The position numbers and the translations under genes were made by a program. Shown piece by piece: positions 35,255 through 41,894 of a DNA stretch of 64,000 nucleotides. Source of the DNA: Actinoplanes teichomyceticus ATCC 31121 (GTDB lineage Bacteria > Actinomycetota > Actinomycetes > Mycobacteriales > Micromonosporaceae); contig NZ_CP023865.1 in NCBI RefSeq assembly GCF_003711105.1, forward strand, positions 1,710,001 through 1,774,000. Reading direction: 5' to 3'. Position 1 is the stretch's first letter. Every line of letters starts with the position of its first letter. Below the pieces are notes generated by a model. That model made no database searches. It was not told the DNA's origin and saw only the letters and a program-made list of their open reading frames with translations.

Positions 35255-36090
35255 CCGGGGGTTCGCAGGCGCGGCAGCAGCGGCAGGACGGCGGCCCCCA
35301 TCAGCCCGGCGCCCCACGCCGCGGACGCCGGGAGGTCGAGGAAGGCGGCGTGGGCGAGCACCGAGGAGGCGTACGTCCACAGCCACAGGGCGAGGGCCGG
35401 CGCGTCCGAGGGACGCGGGTGGAGCGCCGAGCGGCCCGCGACGGCCGCGAGCGCGGCCATCAGGACCACGGCGAACCCCACCCAGCCCAGGTAGTTGCCG
35501 ATCGGGATGCCGGGCACACCGGGCAGCGCGGGCACCGGATCGAGCCAGCGCCAGTAGTCCTCGGCGACCATCTGCGGGTCCAGGAAGAGGTCCCACGCGG
35601 CCAGGCCGGCCGCCGCGACCGCGACGCGCGCCACCGGCCGCCGCGCGACGCGCAGCGCCGCCAGCCACGCCGGCCACGCCATCCAGGTCCAGGCCAGCGG
35701 GATGATCAACGGTACGTCGAGGACGCGTGGCCCGAGCCGGCCGGAGTACTCGTAGGCGCCGAACGGGAAACCGGTCGCCACACCGACCGCCTCGACCGCG
35801 AAACCGCCCAGCGTCGCGGTCAGCAGCAGCGCGCCGACCGCCCGCGGGCCCCGGGTCAGCAGCGCGTGCGACACCGAGAACGCGACGCCGAGCAGCACGG
35901 TCAGCACGGTCAGCCGGGCCCGGTCGTCCCCGGCGGTCAGCGGATAGCAGATCTGCACCAGCACCAGGGCGGCGAGCAGCCCCCACGGCAGCCACCGCGC
36001 GCGGCCGGCCGCCGGGCCGGGATCGGCGGCACGCGGCGGTGCGGCCCCGGGACCGGGCGCCGGGGGCGAGGCGGGGGTACGGGCCGGCAC
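35251..36090 (-). CDS. cruF: CruF-like carotenoid 1',2'-hydratase (DUF422)
   Basis: A 279-residue membrane protein with about seven helices and the DUF422 features GFPFGAYEYSGRLG, VPLIIPLAWTWMAWP, AAWDLFLDPQMV and GIPIGNYLGW. CruF adds water to the psi end of carotenoids. GTG start, 2 nt after the GNAT stop. The first 30 residues are Pro/Ala-rich and may be unnecessary; a later start is possible. Confidence 0.82.
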   Translation of the reverse strand: MPARTPASPPAPGPGAAPPRAADPGPAAGRARWLPWGLLAALVLVQICYPLTAGDDRARLTVLTVLLGVAFSVSHALLTRGPRAVGALLLTATLGGFAVEAVGVATGFPFGAYEYSGRLGPRVLDVPLIIPLAWTWMAWPAWLAALRVARRPVARVAVAAAGLAAWDLFLDPQMVAEDYWRWLDPVPALPGVPGIPIGNYLGWVGFAVVLMAALAAVAGRSALHPRPSDAPALALWLWTYASSVLAHAAFLDLPASAAWGAGLMGAAVLPLLPRLRTPG

Positions 36091-36092
36091 GG

Positions 36093-36671
36093 TCAGGCGC
36101 CGGCCAGGCCGGAGGCGTCCTCCACCGGACGCTCGGCCAGCGGCAGCTCCCGGCCCAGCACGGCGAACGCCCGCTCGTCACCCGGGAAGTAGAAGTGCCG
36201 CAGGACGTCGGTGAAACCGAAACGGCGGTACAGCCGCCAGGCGCGGGACGCCTGCTCGTCGGCCTCCGGGGTGGACAGCAGCACGGTCCGCCCCGTCGCC
36301 ATGGCCAGCAGCGCGCGCAGCTGCCGGGCGCCCACCCCGTGCCCCTGGGCGGCCGGGCGCACGTGCAGCTCGACCACCTCGAAACAGTCGGTCAGCCACT
36401 GCCGCCGGGACTGTTCACCGAGGGCGTAGCGCACCTGGTCGTGCCACCACTGGCCGGGGGCGGACGTGTAGCCGTAGCCGAAGCCCATCACCCGGCCCTC
36501 GGCGGTCAGCGTGGCCACCGCGCGGAACCCCGGCCGGCGCACGTGCGAGCCGATGTAGCCCCGGCGGGTCTGCAGCAGCTCCTGGCGGTAACCCATCGCC
36601 TCGCCGTACACCGCGACCACGTCGTCGAGCCGCCGCAGGAGGTCGTCCGGCTGCCACGCTACGAGCCTCAT
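36093..36671 (-). CDS. GNAT-family N-acetyltransferase
   Basis: A 192-residue protein with acetyl-CoA motif A (VVELHVRPAAQGHGVGARQL, containing Q-x-x-G-x-G/A) and the motif B region RLYRRFGFTDVLRHFYFPG. The acceptor is unknown. It sits between the CrtA-like and CruF-like genes with gaps of 2-3 nt, so it is expressed with the carotenoid enzymes, though a direct role is unproven. Confidence 0.82.
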   Translation of the reverse strand: MRLVAWQPDDLLRRLDDVVAVYGEAMGYRQELLQTRRGYIGSHVRRPGFRAVATLTAEGRVMGFGYGYTSAPGQWWHDQVRYALGEQSRRQWLTDCFEVVELHVRPAAQGHGVGARQLRALLAMATGRTVLLSTPEADEQASRAWRLYRRFGFTDVLRHFYFPGDERAFAVLGRELPLAERPVEDASGLAGA

Positions 36672-36674
36672 CGC

Positions 36675-37358
36675 TTACGTCCGCTCCCCTCCGTCAGCGG
36701 CCCAGCCCAGCACGGACCGGTCACCACTGATGTCGTGCACCGCGAACCGGGCGAACAGCTCCTCGGCGTACCAGCGATCGGCCGGGGTGCGGGCGATCGC
36801 CGCGCGGTGTCCCGGCTGACGGTACGCGAACGCGGTGAGATCCGCCGCGCCGCGCCACACGCTGACGGTGCCCTGCCAGCCGATCGGCGCCTCACCGACC
36901 CCGAACCGGGCCAGCAGCCCGGGCGCCGCGGCCACCTCCCGGGCCACCGCCGGGACGGCCCGCCAGAAGCGCAGCGCCCGCGTCGGCCGCAGCCGGGCCC
37001 GGGTCAGCGCCAGCACCATGCCGTCGTGGCGGCGGCCGGTCGGCCGGAACGGGGCGCGCCCGGCCCAGGTGCCCCGGCTGATCAGCGGCTCCAGCTCCAG
37101 CCGGGCCTGGCCGGTGGCGATCCGGTCCCAGGCCGGGAACCGTACCGGCGCGTCGCTCACCGTGATCGCGGCCCACCGGGTGGGGTCCGCGTCGCCGGGC
37201 CCGAAGGTGTCGCCGGTGCCGGTGCCCAGGAACTTGCCGAACCGCAGCCCGGCCAGATGGCGGCGGGCGAAGGCCATGCGCAGCATGGCCGAGCCGGCGG
37301 CACGCCGCGGCACCCGCCATACGTGCAGGGTGACCAGCGGTTCCCGATCGGCGGTCAT
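36675..37358 (-). CDS. crtA: Spheroidene monooxygenase-like protein (CrtA family)
   Basis: A 227-residue protein with the CrtA-family pattern: TLHVWRVPRRAAGSAMLRMA, LRFGKFLGTGTGDTFGP, RWAAITVSDAPVRFPAWDRIA, and a C-terminal WRGAADLTAFAYRQPGH and RWYAEELFARFAV. CrtA introduces keto groups next to the hydrated end of acyclic carotenoids in purple bacteria; actinobacterial homologs occur in carotenoid operons. The ATG lies 119 nt after the SDR stop, within a duplicated segment. First gene of the CrtA-GNAT-CruF-GT2-CrtI set. Confidence 0.8.
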   Translation of the reverse strand: MTADREPLVTLHVWRVPRRAAGSAMLRMAFARRHLAGLRFGKFLGTGTGDTFGPGDADPTRWAAITVSDAPVRFPAWDRIATGQARLELEPLISRGTWAGRAPFRPTGRRHDGMVLALTRARLRPTRALRFWRAVPAVAREVAAAPGLLARFGVGEAPIGWQGTVSVWRGAADLTAFAYRQPGHRAAIARTPADRWYAEELFARFAVHDISGDRSVLGWAADGGERT

Positions 37359-37367
37359 CGAGCCACC

Positions 37368-37503
37368 GTACCCGGCTCGCGGACCGGTGCGGCGCGGGCC
37401 ACGCAAGGTCAGGCCGGCTCCGGGTTCAGGCCGGCGTACCCGGCTCGCGGACCGGTGCGGCGCGGGCCACGCAGGGTCAGGCCGGCTCCGGGTCCAGGCC
37501 GGT
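37368..37503. repeat. 68-bp tandem duplication covering the SDR stop codon
   Basis: Two copies, 37368-37435 and 37436-37503, differ at only a few positions (for example CCGGGTT against CCGGGTC). The right copy encodes the last SDR residues GLDPEPA and the stop; the left copy, downstream of the stop, still spells GLNPEPA and a stop in the same orientation. Confidence 0.9.
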
Positions 37504-38301
37504 CGCCGCCCGGCTGGCCGCCCAGAGATCGGCGGCCAGCCGCGGGTCGCGGGCGTGCGCGGCCGGGCGGGTGACGGTGTGCCCGACGTAGTACGCGCCG
37601 TTCCGCAGTTCGCCGGCCGGGGCGGTGCACAGCCAGGCCAGCAGCTCACCGGCGGCCTCCGGGGTGGTCAGGCCGGGCGCGTACCGGTAGAAGAGCCGGG
37701 TGAGCCGGCCGGCGCCGAAGTTGGTGCGGACCACGCCCGGGTGGAACGCGACGCTCAGCACGTCCGGCCAGCGGCGCGCGGCCTCCGCGGCGAACAGGAT
37801 GTTGGCCGCCTTGCTGGCGCCGTACGACCGCCAGGAGCTGTACGACTTCGGGTCGTCGGTGAAGTTCGTGCCCGGCCGGCCCTGGATGTGCGCGCGGGAG
37901 GCGGTGTTCACCACCCGCCCGCCGGTCAGCCGGTCCCGCAGCAGGTGGGTGAGCAGGAACGGGGCCAGGTGGTTGCCCTGGATGGTGGCCTCGTAGCCGT
38001 CCACGGTCTCCCGCGGGCGACCGATGATCCCACCGGCGTTGTTGGCCAGCACGTCGATCCGTGGATAGGCGGCCAACAGCTGGTCGGCGAGGTGGCGTAC
38101 GTCGTCGAGCCGCTCGAAATCGGCCCGGAAGTGCTGCGGCTCGCGGCCCCCGCCGGCCGTGCGGACCTGCTCCACCGCCGCGGCCAGCCGGCCCGGGTCC
38201 CGCCCGATGAGCACCACCTCGTCGCCGCGCGCCGCCAGCTGCTTCGCGGCGGCCAGCCCGACGCCCGAGCTGCCCCCGGTGATCACGATGGTCGGTGTCA
38301 T
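37477..38301 (-). CDS. Short-chain dehydrogenase/reductase
   Basis: A 274-residue SDR. Cofactor motif TGGSSGVG lies near the start, NNAG in DVLANNAGGIIG, and the catalytic set Ser (NTASRAH), Tyr-x3-Lys (YGASK). It resembles retinol-dehydrogenase/WW-oxidoreductase-like actinobacterial SDRs (NAAFxP-like region YVGHTVTRPA). The acceptor is unknown. ATG at 38301 with GGGAGG 4 nt before it. Upstream of the carotenoid operon on the same strand. Confidence 0.85.
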   Translation of the reverse strand: MTPTIVITGGSSGVGLAAAKQLAARGDEVVLIGRDPGRLAAAVEQVRTAGGGREPQHFRADFERLDDVRHLADQLLAAYPRIDVLANNAGGIIGRPRETVDGYEATIQGNHLAPFLLTHLLRDRLTGGRVVNTASRAHIQGRPGTNFTDDPKSYSSWRSYGASKAANILFAAEAARRWPDVLSVAFHPGVVRTNFGAGRLTRLFYRYAPGLTTPEAAGELLAWLCTAPAGELRNGAYYVGHTVTRPAAHARDPRLAADLWAASRAATGLDPEPA

Positions 38302-38468
38302 GGCGCCTCCCGGGCCGCGGCTGTCGTCTTCGGCGATCATCCTGCCATCCCTGCCGGGTCCGCCGGGGCTCCGCGGACGCGGGTGTCGGCGCCGGGCCGG
38401 TGAACGGCACGAGCGACGCCGCGCGGCCGGGGGTCGCCCCGCCGGCCGGCTCCCGGCACCATGTGACC

Positions 38469-39257
38469 ATGGTCGATACCGCTGCCCTCCGGGCCGCCTA
38501 CGACGCGCAGATGCGCATGCCACCCGGCGCCGTCCCGTCCGGTGTGACCCACGAGCACGACGGTCCGATCCTGCGGATCGTCGGCGGGCACGAGGGACGG
38601 ATCCGGGCGCCGCGCGACGTCGGCGTGACCGGCGCCGAGCTCGACCGCCTGATCGCCCGCCAGCGCGACTACTTCCAGGCCCGTGGCCAAAGCGTGGAGT
38701 GGAAGGTCCGGGCCCACGACCGGCCGGCGGATCTTCCCGAGCGCCTGGTCGCGGCGGGTTTCGTACCGTCGGAGCCGACGGCGGTGCTGATCGGCTCCGC
38801 CGCGGAGGTGGCCGCCGGACCGGTCCTGCCCGACGGCGTCGTGCTGCGGCGGGTCAGCGAGGTCGAGGACCTGCGCCGGATCGGCGACCAGCAGACCGAG
38901 GTCTGGGGGTTCGACTGCTCCTGGGTCGCGGACGACCTCATCGCCCGGATGTCGGCCGACCCCGGCCAGATCACCGTCCTGGTCGCCGAGGCCGGTACCC
39001 GGCTCGTCTGCACCGCGTGGGCGGTGTACCACCCGGGCACCGATTTCGTCGCGCTGCTCGGCGGCACGACGACGCCGGACTGGCGGGGACGCGGCCTCTA
39101 CCACGCCATGATCGCGGCCCGGGCGCGGGAGGCCGTCGCCCGCGGCTTCCGGCTGCTGCACGTCGACGCGGGCCCGGCCAGCGCGCCCATCCTGCGCCGG
39201 TGCGGCTTCCAGGAGATCACCACGTCGACGCACTACCGGTGGACGCCGCCGGGATAG
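38469..39257 (+). CDS. GNAT-family N-acetyltransferase
   Basis: A 262-residue protein. The first 110 residues form an unassigned or degenerate domain; a C-terminal GNAT domain holds the acetyl-CoA loop in LLGGTTTPDWRGRGLYHAMI and the motif B region APILRRCGFQEITTSTHYRW. Substrate unknown. Divergent from the SDR gene. No clear ribosome site at the ATG. Confidence 0.8.
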   Translation: MVDTAALRAAYDAQMRMPPGAVPSGVTHEHDGPILRIVGGHEGRIRAPRDVGVTGAELDRLIARQRDYFQARGQSVEWKVRAHDRPADLPERLVAAGFVPSEPTAVLIGSAAEVAAGPVLPDGVVLRRVSEVEDLRRIGDQQTEVWGFDCSWVADDLIARMSADPGQITVLVAEAGTRLVCTAWAVYHPGTDFVALLGGTTTPDWRGRGLYHAMIAARAREAVARGFRLLHVDAGPASAPILRRCGFQEITTSTHYRWTPPG

Positions 39258-39300
39258 CCGGAGCCGGACCGCCGGTCCGGGCGGGTCTGCCCCGCGGCGG

Positions 39301-39396
39301 CCGGCCGTCGGCGGCGGTTGCGGGCTGATCACGAGGTACCCGCGGCGGCCGGCCGTCGGCGGCGGTTGCGGGCTGATCACGAGGTACCCGCGGCGG
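39301..39396. repeat. 48-bp direct repeat after the GNAT gene
   Basis: Two near-identical copies starting at 39301 and 39349 (unit begins CCGGCCGTCGGCGGCGG and contains CTGATCACGAGGTACC). Located in the 790-bp gap between the GNAT gene and the HEPN gene. Confidence 0.85.
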
Positions 39397-39554
39397 CTAC
39401 GTGGCGGATCGGCGGCGCCGCGCGGCCGCGGCCGCGCGCTCGTACGGCTGCCGTCCGGGCCGGTGGCGTGGATGCGGCCCGGGGGACGTGGCGCCGGTGC
39501 ATTTCCCGGCATACCGCCCGGACCGGCCCCTTCCGCGGGCGGGGTGGGCGGGTG

Positions 39555-39570
39555 TCGATCATCTGTTCGA
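39555..39570 (+). promoter_or_regulatory. Putative LexA (SOS) box 1
   Basis: TCGATCATCTGTTCGA matches the actinobacterial SOS box TCGAAC-N4-GTTCGA at 11 of 12 defined positions. It lies upstream of the HEPN-imuA'-imuB-dnaE2 gene set, which is LexA-regulated in mycobacteria. Confidence 0.65.
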
Positions 39571-39639
39571 AAAAGTGGGCGGCGTGCCGCCGCGAAGGTT
39601 GTCTTTTTGTCGTAGGCGGGTGTTAGTCTCTGCTGTAGT

Positions 39640-39655
39640 TAGAACGGATGTTCGA
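39640..39655 (+). promoter_or_regulatory. Putative LexA (SOS) box 2
   Basis: TAGAACGGATGTTCGA matches TCGAAC-N4-GTTCGA at 11 of 12 defined positions, 85 bp downstream of box 1. Possible core promoter elements (TTGTCG at 39607 and TAGTTA at 39636) lie near it but with non-standard spacing. A further GTTCGA half-site follows at 39661. Confidence 0.65.
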
Positions 39656-40047
39656 AAGGTGTTCGATCCTCGACGGCATCCGCTCTTCATCCGGGAGCGT
39701 GTTTCGCGGCGCGTCTCCCGGCTGCGGCACCCGCGAAGTGCCGCATTACGTGGTCCGGGCATTCGCGGGTTCGGGCCTCGTGACAAGGCAGGCCGCCGCT
39801 CGCCGCCTCCGACCCCCGGTGGCGGGCGGCGGACCCGCCGGCAGGTGGCCGGCCGGGTGTGGTGTGGGGAAGCTTCACATCCGGCCGGTCTGCAGCCGGG
39901 GCTCCTACTGCCCGTGGAGCCCCGGCACCCGGCCTGCCTTTACGGCCGCCCCGCGGGAGCGGCTTCGGTGTGGCCCGTTGCGCCTTCCTCCGCAGCGGTC
40001 CGGTTCGACCAGCACGTCGGATGCGGAACAGGCGAGGAGAAACGACC
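39656..40047 (+). other. Long leader between SOS boxes and the HEPN gene
   Basis: About 390 bp with no recognisable gene. Several frames are open by composition only. If transcription starts near the LexA boxes, this would be an unusually long 5' leader; otherwise a second promoter near 40000 serves the HEPN gene. Short GC-rich inverted repeats are present but no known riboswitch pattern. Confidence 0.35.
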
Positions 40048-40548
40048 ATGGCGAGCACCACGGCCCACGGCCTGATGCCGGCTCCCGGTCAGGCGCACAC
40101 GCCCGGCGCGACCGCCCGGGCCGAGGCGCCCACGGTCCCGGCCCACATGCTGCCCCACCGCACTCCCACCCAGCTGTTGGCGATCGCCCGGCAGGGGTTG
40201 GCCGAGGCGGCGCACACGACACCCGACGGCCTGCGATATGCGGCGGCCCACCTGGCCGCCCTGCGCGCGGCCGCCGCCCTGCTCGCCGCCCGGGCCCGCC
40301 CGGGCGCCCCCGGGCGACGCACCAGAGCGACCAGCGTCTGGTCGCTGCTGGTGATGGTCGCGCCGGAGTTCAGTGACTGGGCCGGCTATTTCGCTCTCGG
40401 CGCCGGTAAACGGGCGGCAGCCGAGGCCGGCATCCCCCATGTGGTGAGCGCCCGCGAGGCCGACGACCTGTTGCGCGCGGCCGAGCAGTTCGTCACGGTC
40501 GCGGAGTCCTCGCTCGGCCTCTCCTATCAGCCGCCACTGGCAGCCTGA
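40048..40548 (+). CDS. SAV_6107-type HEPN-domain protein
   Basis: A 166-residue protein. After a Pro/Ala-rich N-terminus, an all-helical HEPN-like core runs from TQLLAIARQGLAEAAHTTPD through RYAAAHLAALRAAAALLAAR to ADDLLRAAEQFVTVAES. The RxxxxH nuclease motif of toxin HEPNs is not evident. It resembles the SAV_6107 family, which I know as a neighbour of imuA'/dnaE2 genes in actinomycetes. GAGGAG is 8 nt before the ATG. Downstream of two LexA boxes and 349 bp ahead of imuA', it is probably part of the damage response; the molecular role is unknown. Confidence 0.75.
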   Translation: MASTTAHGLMPAPGQAHTPGATARAEAPTVPAHMLPHRTPTQLLAIARQGLAEAAHTTPDGLRYAAAHLAALRAAAALLAARARPGAPGRRTRATSVWSLLVMVAPEFSDWAGYFALGAGKRAAAEAGIPHVVSAREADDLLRAAEQFVTVAESSLGLSYQPPLAA

Positions 40549-40663
40549 CCCCCTCGGCTCGGCCGGCTCCGCGGGGCGGGGGAGGTCCACCGGAAGACCG
40601 CGGCGCGGATTCCACCGCGTCCGGTCCCGCCCGGGCCGGAACCCCGGCCCGTGCCGACCGGCC

Positions 40664-40741
40664 GGAAGTGCGGGCTCGGCGGGGCCCGGAAGTGCGGGCT
40701 CGGCGGGGCCCGGAAGTGCGGGCTCGGCGGGGCCCGGAAGC
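40664..40741. repeat. 24-bp tandem repeats between the HEPN gene and imuA'
   Basis: Three identical units start at 40664, 40688 and 40712, with the beginning of a fourth at 40736 (unit begins GGAAGTGCGGGCTCGG). The remaining part of the 40549-40897 gap is very GC-rich with no gene or clear promoter seen. Confidence 0.85.
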
Positions 40742-40897
40742 GGCGAGGGGCGGGCGCGGGCCGGGACCGGCGGCACGCGGACTCGGGCCTGGAGCGGGCT
40801 GGGGCGCGGCAGGACTTCGGCCGGGGCGCGCTGGCGCGCGGCTCGGGCGCGGGGTGTCACCGCGGTCGGAAGAACACGGGGAACAGAGCGGGGCACG

Positions 40898-41893
40898 ATG
40901 GCAGGGCGCATGATCAGCGGGACGGCCGCCCTCGCGCAACTGGTGCGGCCGGCGAGCGAGGCCGACGAGCCGGGCGCGCACCGGATGCTGCCGGTGGCGG
41001 CCGAACTGGGCAAGCTGCTGCCCGGTGGTGGCCTGCGCCGGGGCAGCACGGTGGCGGTCGCCGGGGGCCGGGCCGCGCGGGCCGGTGGCGGGACCTCACT
41101 GATGCTGGCGCTGCTCGCGGCCGCCTCCCGGGCCGGCTCCTGGTGCGCGGTCGTCGGGCTGCCGGCCCTGGGCGCGCTCGCCGCCGCGGAGACCGGCATC
41201 GCATTGGAACGGCTCGCGCTGGTGCCCGACCCGGGACCGGACTGGCCGACCGTGGTGGCCGCGCTGATCGACGGCGTGGACGTGGTGGTCACCGCGGTGC
41301 CCGGGCCGGTGTCCGCGCCGATCGCGAGCCGTCTGGCCGCGCGCGCCCGGCAGCGGGGAAGCGTGCTGATGCCGTTCGGCGCCTGGTCCGGCGCGGACGT
41401 GACGTTGCAGGTCAGCCGGGGCTGCTGGGAGGGGCTCGGGAACGGCCGCGGCCGCCTGCGCCGCCGGGAGGTCACCGTGGTGGCCAACGGCCGGGGCGCC
41501 GCCGCCCGCCCCAAGGAGCTCACCGTCTGGATGCCCGGCCTGATGGCCCGTCCGGGCGTGGCCCCGGCGGCGCGCCCGGCCACCCCCCGAACCCGCCCGG
41601 ACGTCCTCGCGCCCGGTCCCGCCCACCGGGATCCGGCGGCCGATGCCGTCATGCCCGGCGCTCGTGTGGAGTGTTCCGCCGGGGGTCGGGTGGATGACGG
41701 CGTGCGTGCCGGTGGTGTGGAGTGTTCCGCCGGGGGGCCGGTGGATGCCGGCGTGCGTGCCGCTCGTGTGGGGTGGCCCGCCGGGCAGCCGGTGGCCCGG
41801 TCCTCCGCGGCCGGGCGGGGCGCGGCCACGCCGGGGGCGGCGGGCCGGCGGGCGCGGCGCGAGGCGCCGCCGATCTCCCCGGCGGAGGTCTGA
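40898..41893 (+). CDS. imuA': ImuA' (RecA-like mutasome accessory protein)
   Basis: A 331-residue protein with a RecA/SulA-like fold: LPVAAELGKLLPGGGLRRGST at the start, a degenerate Walker A region (VAGGRAARAGGGTSLMLALL), AVVGLPALGALAAAETGIAL, and VDVVVTAVPGPVSAPIASRL. In mycobacteria ImuA' works with ImuB and DnaE2 in SOS-induced translesion synthesis. The C-terminal third contains three 17-residue repeats (VECSAGGRVDDGVRAG type) encoded by 51-bp DNA repeats at 41664-41815, probably disordered. One base separates its TGA from the imuB GTG. Confidence 0.85.
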   Translation: MAGRMISGTAALAQLVRPASEADEPGAHRMLPVAAELGKLLPGGGLRRGSTVAVAGGRAARAGGGTSLMLALLAAASRAGSWCAVVGLPALGALAAAETGIALERLALVPDPGPDWPTVVAALIDGVDVVVTAVPGPVSAPIASRLAARARQRGSVLMPFGAWSGADVTLQVSRGCWEGLGNGRGRLRRREVTVVANGRGAAARPKELTVWMPGLMARPGVAPAARPATPRTRPDVLAPGPAHRDPAADAVMPGARVECSAGGRVDDGVRAGGVECSAGGPVDAGVRAARVGWPAGQPVARSSAAGRGAATPGAAGRRARREAPPISPAEV

Positions 41894-41894
41894 C

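Noticed and set aside
39401..40075. Protein-coding frame covering the SOS boxes and leader
   Set aside because: It has no ribosome site and no recognisable domain, and it overlaps the LexA boxes and the HEPN gene in another frame.
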